This document shows, in pieces, positions 45,065 through 54,078 of a stretch of DNA of 64,000 nucleotides. The stretch is from Telluria aromaticivorans (lineage in GTDB: Bacteria > Pseudomonadota > Gammaproteobacteria > Burkholderiales > Burkholderiaceae_D). Under the pieces are notes generated by a model. The model saw nothing but the letters and a program-made list of their open reading frames with translations, did not search any database and was not told the origin of the DNA. Position numbers and translations under genes: made by a program. Within the stretch, counting starts at the first letter, position 1, and every line of letters starts with the position of its first letter. Location: contig NZ_JABAIV010000004.1 of the NCBI RefSeq assembly GCF_013003915.1, positions 310,001-374,000 on the forward strand. Direction: 5' to 3'.

Positions 45065-45676
45065 ATGATGGTTCTCTACTCCGGCACCACGTGCCCGTTC
45101 TCCCAACGCTGCCGCCTGGTCCTGTTCGAAAAGGGCATGGACTTCGAGGTGCGCGACGTCGACCTGTTCAACAAGCCGGAAGACATTTCGACGATGAACC
45201 CGTACGGCCAGGTGCCGATCCTGGTCGAGCGCGAACTGATCCTGTACGAATCGAACATCATCAACGAGTACATCGACGAGCGCTTCCCGCATCCGCAACT
45301 GATGCCGGCCGACCCGCTCATGCGCGCCCGTGCCCGCCTGATGCTGTTCAACTTCGAGAAAGAGCTGTTCGTCCACGTGCACGTGCTGGAAAGCGAGCGC
45401 AACAAGACGAACGACAAGAGCCACGACAAGGCCCGCACCGAAATCCGCGACCGCCTGACCACGCTGGCTCCACTGTTCCTGAAGAACAAGTACATGCTGG
45501 GCGACGAATTCTCGATGCTGGACGTCGCGATCGCCCCGCTGCTCTGGCGCCTGGACCACTACGGCATCGAGCTGTCGAAGACCGCGGCCCCGCTGATGAA
45601 ATACGCCGAACGCATCTTCTCGCGCCCGGCCTATATCGAAGCGCTGACCCCGTCCGAAAAGGTCATGCGCCGTTAA
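45065..45676 (+). CDS. sspA: Stringent starvation protein A (SspA), GST-fold
   Basis: A 203-residue glutathione-S-transferase-like protein that binds RNA polymerase and has roles in starvation and acid tolerance. The N-terminal thioredoxin-like part reads V-L-Y-S-G-T-T-C-P-F-S-Q-R-C-R. N-P-Y-G-Q-V-P-I-L-V-E and L-Y-E-S-N-I-I-N-E-Y-I-D-E-R-F-P-H are typical of SspA. Two ATGs occur together at the start. petABC-sspAB is a conserved betaproteobacterial block. Confidence 0.94.
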   Translation: MMVLYSGTTCPFSQRCRLVLFEKGMDFEVRDVDLFNKPEDISTMNPYGQVPILVERELILYESNIINEYIDERFPHPQLMPADPLMRARARLMLFNFEKELFVHVHVLESERNKTNDKSHDKARTEIRDRLTTLAPLFLKNKYMLGDEFSMLDVAIAPLLWRLDHYGIELSKTAAPLMKYAERIFSRPAYIEALTPSEKVMRR

Positions 45677-45814
45677 ATCGGTGCATTGATGCAGCGTGGC
45701 GGATTTGATGTCCGTCACCTGCATCGCCGATCCGGTACACGCCAGTTTCGGACGCTTCCAAGGCGATTCCAGTAAACTGGCGTGGACGAACAGAATTGTT
45801 ATCAACCTGAACCA

Positions 45815-46303
45815 ATGTCAGACATCTCCACCAAGCCCTACCTCCTGCGCGCCATCTACGAATGGTGCACGGACAGCGGCTACACCCCCTACCTCGCCGT
45901 CAAGGTCGATGCCGCCACGACGGTGCCGATGGAATACGTGCGCAAGGGTGAGATCATCCTGAACATCAGCTACGGCGCCACCTCGGGCCTGAAGATGGAC
46001 AACGACGCGATCCACTTCCGCGCGCGGTTCAATGGCGTCTCTCGCGAGCTGTATATCCCGGTGCAGAACGTGCTGGCGATTTACGCGAACGAGAATGGCC
46101 AAGGAATGGCGTTCGAGGTGGGGGCGACGGCGTCGGAGACCTTGTCGTCCGAAGGCGGTGTCGAAGAAGCGTCGGCGCCTTCCTTGTCGGCGGTGCCGGA
46201 CAGGCAGCAGGCGGAAGTTCCTTCAGAGTCAGTGGCGTCGCCAGATGACAACGATGAGCCTCCCAAGAAGGGCGGGCGTCCAACGCTGACCCGGATCAAG
46301 TAA
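45815..46303 (+). CDS. sspB: ClpXP adaptor SspB
   Basis: A 162-residue adaptor that delivers ssrA-tagged proteins to ClpXP. The folded N-terminal domain covers 1-105 (P-Y-L-L-R-A-I-Y-E-W-C-T-D, T-P-Y-L-A-V-K-V-D, I-I-L-N-I-S, N-V-L-A-I-Y-A-N-E-N-G-Q-G). A variable acidic/Ser-rich linker leads to a C-terminal tail ending in G-R-P-T-L-T-R-I-K, which matches the ClpX-docking tail. I chose the ATG at 45815; an ATG-less extension upstream is not conserved. Confidence 0.93.
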   Translation: MSDISTKPYLLRAIYEWCTDSGYTPYLAVKVDAATTVPMEYVRKGEIILNISYGATSGLKMDNDAIHFRARFNGVSRELYIPVQNVLAIYANENGQGMAFEVGATASETLSSEGGVEEASAPSLSAVPDRQQAEVPSESVASPDDNDEPPKKGGRPTLTRIK

Positions 46304-46305
46304 GG

Positions 46306-46311
46306 TATAAT
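46306..46311 (+). promoter_or_regulatory. Candidate -10 box for tRNA-Thr
   Basis: A perfect TATAAT starting 3 bases after the sspB stop and 19 bases before the tRNA 5' end. The -35 element is weak, so read-through from sspB is also possible. Confidence 0.45.
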
Positions 46312-46329
46312 TCTTGTCCTAAAGATCAC

Positions 46330-46405
<76 letters not shown>

Positions 46406-46421
46406 ATATAATCAAGCATTG

Positions 46422-46447
46422 AGCCCGGCCTTTTGGCTGGGCTTTTT
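46422..46447 (+). terminator. Terminator after tRNA-Thr
   Basis: AGCCC-GGCC, TTTT loop, GGC-TGGGCT and a run of five T residues, 17 bases after the tRNA. Confidence 0.7.
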
Positions 46448-46457
46448 GTTTTGTACT

Positions 46458-46997
46458 TCACACCGCTTGTCCGCCTTCCGAAAGATAGGCCGACAGGAAG
46501 TCGTCGAACTTCATGTAGCGCTGGTGCGGGTAGTGATTGCCTTGGCCAGGCCCCTTCGGCAAGGCGGCCCATGTCCTTGCTACCTTGGGCATGACAGAGG
46601 CAATCTGGCCTGCCTTGATCGGCTCCATCACGCCAAGGCTGCGCAAGATTTCTACAGCAATCAAGTCTTGAGTGCGGGGCGAAAAATCGTCGAGTCCCAG
46701 CTTGCCTCCGTGATGCTGCCAAGTCGGCCGCGTGATCTGGTACATCCCTGCCGCAGTGCTTTTACCGTCGATGCCCGGCCCCGGATGCGTCGAGGTATCG
46801 GTGAAGCGCCACCGGTCATTGCTCCGTCCTTTCAGCGCCCCGTACTTGAAGTCATAGCCCCCGCCCTCCGCCGCCGCGATCGCCTTGAGGAAGGCAGCGA
46901 CATTGGGATGGCACAGGTCTTCCGCATTCTGTTCGCACCGCTCCTGGTGCGAGCGCGCTGGCCGCCCATTCTGGGCACGGAACTGTTGTTTCGACAT
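46458..46997 (-). CDS. Phage-type endolysin / lambda-R-like muramidase (GH104-like)
   Basis: A 179-residue protein related to the lambda endolysin family, which cleaves peptidoglycan glycan strands. The catalytic Glu is probably in I-A-A-A-E-G-G-G-Y-D near residue 45. S-T-A-A-G-M-Y-Q-I-T-R-P-T-W and L-D-D-F-S-P-R-T-Q-D-L-I-A are diagnostic of the fold. There is no signal peptide or holin gene next to it. A strong ribosome binding site (GAGGAGG) supports the ATG at 46997. It is placed tail to tail with tRNA-Thr with no other phage genes, so it is likely a domesticated leftover of an integrated phage. Confidence 0.8.
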   Translation of the reverse strand: MSKQQFRAQNGRPARSHQERCEQNAEDLCHPNVAAFLKAIAAAEGGGYDFKYGALKGRSNDRWRFTDTSTHPGPGIDGKSTAAGMYQITRPTWQHHGGKLGLDDFSPRTQDLIAVEILRSLGVMEPIKAGQIASVMPKVARTWAALPKGPGQGNHYPHQRYMKFDDFLSAYLSEGGQAV

Positions 46998-47291
46998 ACA
47001 TCCTCCTCGTGGACACGATGGCGACATCGAACGTATTCAATACGGGACCACTGGCAACTGCGGCGGACGACGCCTCCGGGTCTTGTTCGAGTGGCGCGGT
47101 CACGCTGCTCCTTGAGCTCATCTTAGAAAGCGCCAGGCTTGGACGGTTGAGCATGAACAAAGCCGTCGTCCGGACCGACCGAGGTCATGGACATCGGACA
47201 AGGCGCTTGCGGCTGAGCAAACTGGTCTCCCGGAAAATGCTTGCCGATCAGCCAGCAAAACTGTGCCAAAATCTTCAAGTGCAATATTTGT

Positions 47292-47320
47292 TTGACCACG
47301 ATTTCACCCGATGCTATAGT
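47292..47320 (+). promoter_or_regulatory. Promoter of the sugar ABC-transporter operon
   Basis: TTGACC at 47292-47297 and TATAGT at 47315-47320, 17 bases apart. The LacI-type operator begins 14 bases after the -10 box. The 300 bases upstream of it (46998-47291) hold no accepted gene. Confidence 0.65.
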
Positions 47321-47333
47321 CAGCCAAAGCCAA

Positions 47334-47347
47334 TGGTAACGTTTCCA
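47334..47347. promoter_or_regulatory. LacI-type operator of the ABC-transporter operon
   Basis: TGGTAACGTTTCCA, a 14-base palindrome with one mismatch centred on CG. It lies just downstream of the promoter, where a bound repressor would block transcription. Its half-sites match those of the palindrome at 52624. Confidence 0.65.
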
Positions 47348-47382
47348 ACTTACCGAAAATAATGGCAGAGAACGGAGACACG

Positions 47383-48651
47383 ATGTCCACAGTACGCACC
47401 TTGGCGACAGCCTGCGCATGGCTGTGCGCTGCCGCTTCGATGCCTGCCGCGCATGCCGCGCCGGTGCGTGCGGCATCGTTGCCTGCCGCGCCGAAGGCCG
47501 AGGTGATCCACTGGTGGACTTCCGGCGGCGAATCCGCAGCGGTGAAACAGGTCGCCCAAGCCTACCGCAATGCCGGTGGCGTCTGGATCGACACCGCGAT
47601 CGCCGGCGGCGACCAGTCGCGTGCCGTCACCATCAACCGCATCGTCGGCGGCAACCCGCCCACTGCCGCGCAGTTCAACACCTCCAAGCAGTTTTTAGAT
47701 GTGATCGAAGCGGGGATGCTCAATAACGTCGACGGCGTCGCGCGTGCCCAGAACTGGGACCAGCTGCTGCCGATGCCGATCATCGATGTCATCAAGGTGG
47801 ATGGCCACTACTACGCGGTGCCGCTGAACATCCACATGCAGACCTGGTTCTGGTATTCGAAGGCGGCCTTCCAGAAGGCCGGCATCGCAAAGGAACCCGC
47901 GAGCATGCAAGAGCTGTTCACCGCGCTCGACAAGCTCAAGGCCGCCGGCATCATTCCCCTCGCCCACGGCGGCCAGTCGTGGCAGGAGACCGTGCTGTTC
48001 TCGGCCATCCTCGCCAACATGGGTGGCAAGGAGCTGTACCTCAAAGCGATGCGCGACCGCGACCAGGCGACCCTGCTCTCACCCGCCTTCCGCAAGGTGC
48101 TGCTCACCTTCAAGCGCATGAAGTCCTATGTGGATCCTGGTTCGCCAGGCCGCAACTGGAACGACGCCACGGCCATGGTCATCAGCGGTAAAGCAGGCCT
48201 GCAGGTGATGGGCGACTGGGCCAAGGGCGAGTTCACGAATGCGCGCCAGGTCGCGGGCCAGCACTACGGCTGCATGGCGGGCCTGAATGCATCCACGCCC
48301 TACCTGATCCAGGGCGACGTTTTCGTTTTCCCGCGCACCGATGACGGACAAACCGTCAGGGCGCAGAACCTGCTGGCCAAGGTCGTGTCGCAGCCGGACC
48401 TGCAGGTGGACTTCTCCAAGCTGAAAGGCTCGATCCCGGTCCGCACTGACGTGAATGCGGCGGAACTGGACCTGTGCGCGCAGAAGGGCATCGAGATCAT
48501 GAAGGACCGCTCGCGCCAGGCCGGCGTCACCGAGGTCTACCTGACGCCCGACCAGAACGGCGCCATGCAGGACGTGCTGACCGCTTACTGGAACACGAAC
48601 ATGCCGGCCGAAAAGGCTCAGAAGAGCATCGCCAACGCGCTCAAATACTAA
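47383..48651 (+). CDS. Sugar ABC transporter substrate-binding protein
   Basis: A 422-residue periplasmic binding protein of the CUT1 sugar class. A signal peptide (A-C-A-W-L-C-A-A-A-S-M-P-A-A-H-A) precedes the mature domain, which starts with V-I-H-W-W-T-S-G-G-E-S. Q-F-N-T-S-K-Q-F-L-D and A-M-V-I-S-G-K-A-G-L-Q-V-M-G-D-W-A-K-G-E are typical of glucose/mannose-type (GtsA-like) binding proteins. I chose the ATG at 47383, with GGAGA 8 bases upstream. It is the first gene of the import operon, with two permeases and an ATPase behind it. Confidence 0.92.
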   Translation: MSTVRTLATACAWLCAAASMPAAHAAPVRAASLPAAPKAEVIHWWTSGGESAAVKQVAQAYRNAGGVWIDTAIAGGDQSRAVTINRIVGGNPPTAAQFNTSKQFLDVIEAGMLNNVDGVARAQNWDQLLPMPIIDVIKVDGHYYAVPLNIHMQTWFWYSKAAFQKAGIAKEPASMQELFTALDKLKAAGIIPLAHGGQSWQETVLFSAILANMGGKELYLKAMRDRDQATLLSPAFRKVLLTFKRMKSYVDPGSPGRNWNDATAMVISGKAGLQVMGDWAKGEFTNARQVAGQHYGCMAGLNASTPYLIQGDVFVFPRTDDGQTVRAQNLLAKVVSQPDLQVDFSKLKGSIPVRTDVNAAELDLCAQKGIEIMKDRSRQAGVTEVYLTPDQNGAMQDVLTAYWNTNMPAEKAQKSIANALKY

Positions 48652-48654
48652 ACA

Positions 48655-49530
48655 ATGCTCGCCCGCCAAGCCAACAAGCTCGCTCCCCATATTGCCCTGC
48701 TGCCGATGGCGCTGACGGTGCTGGTCGCTTATATCGGGGCAGCCTTGTGGACCTTCCGCACCTCGCTCACCAGTTCGCGCACCTTCTCATCCGATAACTT
48801 CATCGGCTTCGCCCAGTACGCGCGCCTGTTCGACAACGAGCGCTGGATGCTCTCGCTGAACAACCTGGCCGTCTACGGCGCGCTGTTTATCGTCGCCTGC
48901 ATGGTGCTGGGCTTCCTGCTGGCTGCCTTCATCGACCAGAACGTGACGGGTGAAGGTTTCCTGCGCACGGTCTTCCTCTACCCGTACGCGATGTCCTTCA
49001 TCGCCACCGGCCTGGTATGGCAATGGATGCTGGCGCCTGGCGCCGGTATCGAGAGCGCGGTGCGCCAATTGGGCTTTGCGAACTTCACCTTCGACTGGCT
49101 GGTCGACCAGGAGATGGTCATCTATACGGTCGTCATTGCCGCCGTCTGGCAGGCCTCGGGCCTGGTGATGGCGCTGATGCTGGCCGGCCTGCGCGGCGTC
49201 GACCCGGAAATCTACAAGGCGGCGCGGCTGGATGGCATCCCGGCCTGGCGCGTCTACCTGTCGATCGTGCTGCCGATGCTCGGCCCGACCATCGCCACCG
49301 TCTTCCTGCTGCTATGCACCGCAGTCGTCAAACTGTACGACGCGGTGGTGGCGATGACCGGCGGCGGTCCAGGCACGGCCAGCGAAGTGCCGGCCAAGTT
49401 CATCATGGACCACCTGTTCCTGCGCTCGAATATCGGCCTGGCCTCGGCCGGCGCGGTGACGCTCCTGATTCCCGTGCTGGCGCTGCTCGCGCCCTACGCG
49501 TACGCACGCAGCCGCAGGAGCCGCGCATGA
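48655..49530 (+). CDS. Sugar ABC transporter permease (MalF/UgpA type)
   Basis: A 291-residue inner-membrane permease with about six membrane segments. The EAA loop that contacts the ATPase reads E-I-Y-K-A-A-R-L-D-G-I-P-A-W-R-V-Y. It is 3 bases after the binding-protein gene, and its stop overlaps the next permease start (ATGA). Confidence 0.93.
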   Translation: MLARQANKLAPHIALLPMALTVLVAYIGAALWTFRTSLTSSRTFSSDNFIGFAQYARLFDNERWMLSLNNLAVYGALFIVACMVLGFLLAAFIDQNVTGEGFLRTVFLYPYAMSFIATGLVWQWMLAPGAGIESAVRQLGFANFTFDWLVDQEMVIYTVVIAAVWQASGLVMALMLAGLRGVDPEIYKAARLDGIPAWRVYLSIVLPMLGPTIATVFLLLCTAVVKLYDAVVAMTGGGPGTASEVPAKFIMDHLFLRSNIGLASAGAVTLLIPVLALLAPYAYARSRRSRA

Positions 49531-50411
49531 ACACTACCCTGCAGGCCCCGGCCATGCCCTTCGACTCCGCCCCTGCCACGCGCCGCAAGCGCTTTTCGCC
49601 GGCGCGCATCGGCGTGTATGCCTTCCTGTTCAGCGCCGCACTGTACTTCCTGCTGCCGCTCTACGTCATGATCATTACCTCGTTCAAGTCGATGGACGAG
49701 ATCCGCAACGGCAGTGTATTTGCCCTGCCCCTGCTGGCGACCATCGAGCCCTGGCAGAATGCCTGGCGCCAGGTCAGCGGCGGCTTCTGGAATTCGGTGG
49801 CGATCACGGTGCCGAGCACGATCATCCCGATTTTGCTGGGCGCGATCAACGGCTATGCGCTGTCGTTCTGGCGTCCACGCGGCGCGAATTTCCTGTTCGG
49901 CGTGCTGCTGGCCGGCGCCTTCATCCCGGTGCAGGTGATGATTTATCCACTGGTATGGATGATGGCGCGCTCCGGCGTGTTCGGCACGCTGCCGGCGATC
50001 GTGCTGGTGCACGTCATCTTCGGCATGCCGATCATGACGCTGCTGTTCCGGAATTACTATGCCTCGGTGCCGCAGGAGCTGTTCCAGGCGGCGCGCATCG
50101 ACGGTGGCGGCTTCTGGCGCATCTTCGGGCAAGTGATGCTGCCGATGTCGCTGCCGATCATCGTGGTCGCCGCCATCATGCAGGTAACGGGCGTATGGAA
50201 CGACTACATCCTCGGCCTGGTGTTCGCGGGCCGCGACAATGCGCCGATGACGGTGCAACTGAATAACGTGATCAACACCACCACCGGCACGCGCCTGTAC
50301 AACGTCAACATGGCGGCGACCATGCTGACGGCTGCGGTGCCGCTGGCGATCTATTTCATCTCGGGACGCTGGTTCGTACGCGGTATCGCCGCCGGCGCCG
50401 TGAAAGGATAA
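49527..50411 (+). CDS. Sugar ABC transporter permease (MalG/UgpE type)
   Basis: A 294-residue inner-membrane permease pairing with the previous one. The first membrane segment begins near residue 30 (I-G-V-Y-A-F-L-F-S-A-A-L-Y-F-L-L-P-L-Y). The EAA loop reads E-L-F-Q-A-A-R-I-D-G-G-G-F-W-R-I-F. I chose the ATG overlapping the preceding stop; a longer frame runs into that gene. It is followed 4 bases later by the ATPase. Confidence 0.93.
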   Translation: MNTTLQAPAMPFDSAPATRRKRFSPARIGVYAFLFSAALYFLLPLYVMIITSFKSMDEIRNGSVFALPLLATIEPWQNAWRQVSGGFWNSVAITVPSTIIPILLGAINGYALSFWRPRGANFLFGVLLAGAFIPVQVMIYPLVWMMARSGVFGTLPAIVLVHVIFGMPIMTLLFRNYYASVPQELFQAARIDGGGFWRIFGQVMLPMSLPIIVVAAIMQVTGVWNDYILGLVFAGRDNAPMTVQLNNVINTTTGTRLYNVNMAATMLTAAVPLAIYFISGRWFVRGIAAGAVKG

Positions 50412-50415
50412 ACGC

Positions 50416-51468
50416 ATGTCGAACGTCCACCTGCGCAAACTGTGCATCACCCGTGGCAGCAATGCGGTCATCCGCGACCTCGACCTGCAGGTGGAGCCGG
50501 GCGAGTTCCTGGTGCTGTTGGGACCTTCGGGCTGCGGCAAGTCCACCCTGCTGCACAGCATCGCGGGCCTGATCGACCTGGCCGATGGTTCGATCGAGAT
50601 CGGCGGGGTCGATATGAGCCATGCCGATCCGAGCGAGCGTGGGATCGGCATGGTGTTCCAGTCGTATGCGCTCTACCCGACCATGACGGTGGAGAAGAAC
50701 ATGTCTTTCGGCCTGCGCATTTCCGGCGCGCCGAAGGCCGAGATCCAGCGCCGCGTGCAGCGCACCGCAGAGATGCTGCAGCTGGAAGCGCTGCTGGACC
50801 GCAAACCGGCCCAGCTCTCGGGCGGCCAGCGCCAGCGCGTGGCGATCGGCCGCGCCCTGGTGCGCGAAGCGGGCGTCTACCTGTTTGACGAGCCGCTATC
50901 GAACCTGGATGCCAAGCTGCGCGCCGAACTGCGGCGCGAATTGAAACTCCTGCACCAGGCGCTCGGTTCGACCATGATCTACGTGACCCACGACCAGGCC
51001 GAGGCGATGACGCTGGCGACCCGCATCGTCGTGATGCAGGGCGGGCATATCCAGCAGATCGGCACGCCGAGCGAGGTGTATGAACGGCCGGCCAACCGCT
51101 TCGTAGCCGGTTTCCTCGGTTCGCCGTCGATGAATTTCGTCGATGGCCAGCTCGATACCGGGCACCGCTTCAGCGCCGGCGCGCTGGCGCTCGAACTGCC
51201 GCTGAACCATGCGGCCGCAGGTGGCGCGGTGACGCTGGCCATGCGTCCAGAAGACATCCACATCACGGACGACGGACAGCTAGAGGCCTCGGTGACGCTG
51301 GTCGAGCCGATGGGGAACCACCAGGTCGTGTGGCTGGACTGCGGCGGACATGGCTTGTCGGCCATCGTGCACGATCCACGCCCGCTGGCACCCGGGCAGG
51401 CAGTGCGCTTCACGGTCGATGCCGCGCGCGTCTCCCTGTTCGACCCGGCCAGCGGAAAGCGCCTGTGA
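50416..51468 (+). CDS. Sugar ABC transporter ATP-binding protein (MalK/UgpC type)
   Basis: A 350-residue ATPase that energises the importer. Walker A is G-P-S-G-C-G-K-S-T at about 36-44, signature L-S-G-G-Q-R-Q-R near 135, Walker B Y-L-F-D-E-P-L-S-N-L-D, then the His switch in V-T-H-D-Q-A-E-A. The C-terminal 110 residues form the OB-fold regulatory domain (TOBE) typical of CUT1 ATPases. It ends the import operon; the regulator follows after 78 bases. Confidence 0.95.
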   Translation: MSNVHLRKLCITRGSNAVIRDLDLQVEPGEFLVLLGPSGCGKSTLLHSIAGLIDLADGSIEIGGVDMSHADPSERGIGMVFQSYALYPTMTVEKNMSFGLRISGAPKAEIQRRVQRTAEMLQLEALLDRKPAQLSGGQRQRVAIGRALVREAGVYLFDEPLSNLDAKLRAELRRELKLLHQALGSTMIYVTHDQAEAMTLATRIVVMQGGHIQQIGTPSEVYERPANRFVAGFLGSPSMNFVDGQLDTGHRFSAGALALELPLNHAAAGGAVTLAMRPEDIHITDDGQLEASVTLVEPMGNHQVVWLDCGGHGLSAIVHDPRPLAPGQAVRFTVDAARVSLFDPASGKRL

Positions 51469-51546
51469 AGACAGATGCCAGTGCTCGACGAATACAGTAT
51501 GCTTCATTGTTTTTCGAATAATCCGTCAGAAAACTAAGGATCGTCA

Positions 51547-52575
51547 GTGGCAACCATCAAGGACGTAGCGCGTCTCGCCGGGGTAGGTCTCGGCACCGCC
51601 TCGCGCGTGGTCAGCGGCAAGGGCTCGGTATCGCCGGCCACGCTCGAACGCGTGCGCAAGGCGATCGACGAGCTCGGGTTCCGCCCCTCGCATGCGGCGC
51701 GCGCCCTGCTGTCCGGCACCAGCCGGATGATCGGCGTCTACATCCCGGTCCTGAGCGGTACCTTCTACACCCCGATCCTGCAGATCATCGACACCGAGCT
51801 GCGCGCCGCCGGCCTGCACATGGTGGTCGCCTTCGGCGTTGGCCTGGGCGATGCACGTCGGCAGGCGATGGAAGGCATCGAGTTCCTGATCGAACGCGGC
51901 TGCGACGGCTTGATCATGATGACCAGCGCGCTGACCGACGACGACCTGGCCACCCTCGGCGCCAAACAGCGCCAGCTGGTGGCGCTGAACCATGAGTTTA
52001 CCGGCATCCCGGACCAGTGCTTCACGGTCGACCACGCGCTCGGCGGCCGGATGGCTGCGCGCACCCTGCTCGACCACAAGCACCGCGACATCGCCGTGAT
52101 TTCCGGCCCGGCGGCGCTGGCGGATAACGTGGCCCGTATCGACGGATTCATGCGCGAACTGGAAAGCGAAGGCATCGACACCGGCAAGCTGTGGGTAATG
52201 GAAAGTGACTTTTCGCCCGCCGGTGGCTGGGCCGCGGCCAAGGCGCTGGTCGAATCGGGTCGCGGCTGCACCGCCCTGTTCTGCGCCAACGACGAGATGG
52301 CGGTCGGTGCGCTGTCCTATTTCCAGGAGGCCGGCATCAGCGTGCCGCGCGACCTGTCCGTCATCGGCTACGACGACACGCCGAGCGCCGAATTCGCGGC
52401 GCCGCGCCTGGCCTCGGTGCACATGCCCTGGCGCGAAATGACGCTCAACGGCCTGAATGCGCTGCTGAATCGCTGCTACGACCTGCATCGCCCAGTGTCG
52501 CGCAGCTTCCCGGTCAGCGTGACCCTGCGTGCATCGCTGGCCAAGCTGCCGGCAGCCAGAGGCAAGAAAAAATGA
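51547..52575 (+). CDS. LacI-family transcriptional regulator
   Basis: A 342-residue repressor. The N-terminal LacI HTH reads I-K-D-V-A-R-L-A-G-V-G-L-G-T-A-S-R-V-V-S and the hinge helix R-P-S-H-A-A-R-A-L. The periplasmic-binding-like effector domain covers about 60-340. Translation begins at a GTG, with AAGGA 8 bases upstream. It sits between the import operon and the hydrolase operon. Both promoters carry TGGAAA-type palindromes of the LacI class, so I infer that it represses both and is released by a beta-glucoside, glucose or their phosphates. Confidence 0.92.
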   Translation: MATIKDVARLAGVGLGTASRVVSGKGSVSPATLERVRKAIDELGFRPSHAARALLSGTSRMIGVYIPVLSGTFYTPILQIIDTELRAAGLHMVVAFGVGLGDARRQAMEGIEFLIERGCDGLIMMTSALTDDDLATLGAKQRQLVALNHEFTGIPDQCFTVDHALGGRMAARTLLDHKHRDIAVISGPAALADNVARIDGFMRELESEGIDTGKLWVMESDFSPAGGWAAAKALVESGRGCTALFCANDEMAVGALSYFQEAGISVPRDLSVIGYDDTPSAEFAAPRLASVHMPWREMTLNGLNALLNRCYDLHRPVSRSFPVSVTLRASLAKLPAARGKKK

Positions 52576-52591
52576 AGCGCGCTGCCCCGAC

Positions 52592-52614
52592 GGCCGCTCG
52601 CCGGCCTTTTTTTT
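52592..52614 (+). terminator. Terminator of the LacI-family gene
   Basis: GGCCG, five-base loop, CGGCC and a run of eight T residues, 16 bases after the stop and immediately before the next promoter. Confidence 0.75.
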
Positions 52615-52617
52615 CGA

Positions 52618-52646
52618 TTGCAATTGGAAAGCTTTCCAAATATCCT
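52618..52646 (+). promoter_or_regulatory. Promoter and LacI-type operator of the glucosidase operon
   Basis: A TTGCAA at 52618-52623 and a TATCCT at 52641-52646 are 17 bases apart. The spacer is filled by the 16-base perfect palindrome TTGGAAAGCTTTCCAA (52624-52639). A protein bound there would exclude RNA polymerase. The palindrome matches the operator at 47334. Confidence 0.65.
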
Positions 52647-52678
52647 TCGCATAACGACTTATATCTATTACCGCGACC

Positions 52679-54046
52679 ATGACAACAGCTGACAGTCCCG
52701 AGCCGACCGCCCCCGTGCGCGGCGATTTTGCCTCCGATTTCTTGTGGGGCTGTGCCACCTCGTCCTACCAGATCGAAGGCGCTGGTTCCGAGGATGGCCG
52801 GGTCGAATCGATCTGGGACCGCTTCGCCGCCACGCCGGGCAAAGTCAAAGATGGCTCGAGCGGCGCAGTCGCCTGCGACCATTACCACCGCTGGCCGGAA
52901 GACTTCGACATCGGCCGCGACATGGGCCTGAACGCCTACCGCTTCTCGATCGCCTGGCCACGCATTTTCTCGGAAGTCGGCGGCCAGCCGAACGAAAAGG
53001 GACTGGATTTCTATTCGCGCCTGGTGGACGGCATGCTCGAGCGTGGCCTGCAGCCCTGGGCCACCTTGTATCACTGGGACCTGCCGCAGTTCTTGCAGGA
53101 CCAGGGGGGCTGGAACAAGCGCGCCACGGTCGACGCCTACCTCGCCTTCGTGGACGCGATGACGCGCCGCCTGGGCGACCGCGTGCAGCACTGGATCACC
53201 CACAACGAGCCGTGGTGCACCTCGATCATCGGCAATTTCGAAGGCTGGCATGCGCCGGGCCTCACCGATTTCAGGACCGCGCTGCAGGTGGCGCACCACG
53301 TGCTGCTTTCGCACGGCAAGGCGGTGCCGCTGATCCGCGCGAACGTGCCGGATGCGCAGGTCGGCATCGCCCTCAGCCTGCATCCGGTGCGTGCGGCCAG
53401 CGAGTCGCCGGAAGATATCGCCGCGGCCGAGCGTCATGATGGGCTACGTTACCGGTGGTTCCTCGACCCCTTGTATGGCCGCGGCTACCCGCAGGCGACG
53501 CTCGACGACGTTAAGGACGCAGCGCCCGTCGTGCTGCCGGGCGACCTGGAGGCCATCGCCACGCCGACCGACTTCCTCGGCGTGAACTACTACTTCCCCG
53601 AGACGATCCAGGACGAACCCGGCCACGCACCACTGTCTGCGCGCGTGCTGCCACCAAGCGAAGGCGTCGAAACCACTTATATGGGCTGGGAAGTGGCGCC
53701 GCAAGGCCTGGCCGAACTGCTGCTGCGCATCGAAAGCGACTACCACCCGGGCCCGATGTACATCACCGAAAACGGCTCCTGCTATCCGGATGAAGTGAAT
53801 GCGCAGGGAGAGATCGAGGACGTCGAGCGCCGCCGCTACCTGGTGCGGCACCTGATGGCTCTGGCCTCGGCCATCCGGGACGGCGCGCCGGTGAAGGGTT
53901 ATTTCGCCTGGAGCCTGCTCGACAACTTCGAATGGGCAGAGGGCTATTTAAAGCGCTTCGGGCTCACGCATATCGATTACGCCACCCAGGAACGGCGCCT
54001 GAAGAGTAGCGGCAAATGGTATCGCGCCTTCCTGCGCGGCGAATGA
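52679..54046 (+). CDS. Family GH1 beta-glucosidase
   Basis: A 455-residue retaining beta-glucosidase with no signal peptide, so probably cytoplasmic and acting on imported disaccharides such as cellobiose. The acid/base Glu is E177 in I-T-H-N-E-P-W and the nucleophile Glu is E364 in Y-I-T-E-N-G-S. Substrate-binding segments F-L-W-G-C-A-T-S-S-Y-Q-I-E-G, H-W-D-L-P-Q and the late W-S-L-L-D-N-F-E-W are all present. It is the first gene of the hydrolase operon. Confidence 0.95.
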   Translation: MTTADSPEPTAPVRGDFASDFLWGCATSSYQIEGAGSEDGRVESIWDRFAATPGKVKDGSSGAVACDHYHRWPEDFDIGRDMGLNAYRFSIAWPRIFSEVGGQPNEKGLDFYSRLVDGMLERGLQPWATLYHWDLPQFLQDQGGWNKRATVDAYLAFVDAMTRRLGDRVQHWITHNEPWCTSIIGNFEGWHAPGLTDFRTALQVAHHVLLSHGKAVPLIRANVPDAQVGIALSLHPVRAASESPEDIAAAERHDGLRYRWFLDPLYGRGYPQATLDDVKDAAPVVLPGDLEAIATPTDFLGVNYYFPETIQDEPGHAPLSARVLPPSEGVETTYMGWEVAPQGLAELLLRIESDYHPGPMYITENGSCYPDEVNAQGEIEDVERRRYLVRHLMALASAIRDGAPVKGYFAWSLLDNFEWAEGYLKRFGLTHIDYATQERRLKSSGKWYRAFLRGE

Positions 54047-54078
54047 CACCCACCTATAAAACAACAGCGAGACAGCCC

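Noticed and set aside
46852..47160. Alternative minus-strand frame overlapping the endolysin gene start
   Set aside because: It has a protein-like first half, but it runs out of frame through the conserved endolysin and has no recognisable domain or ribosome binding site.
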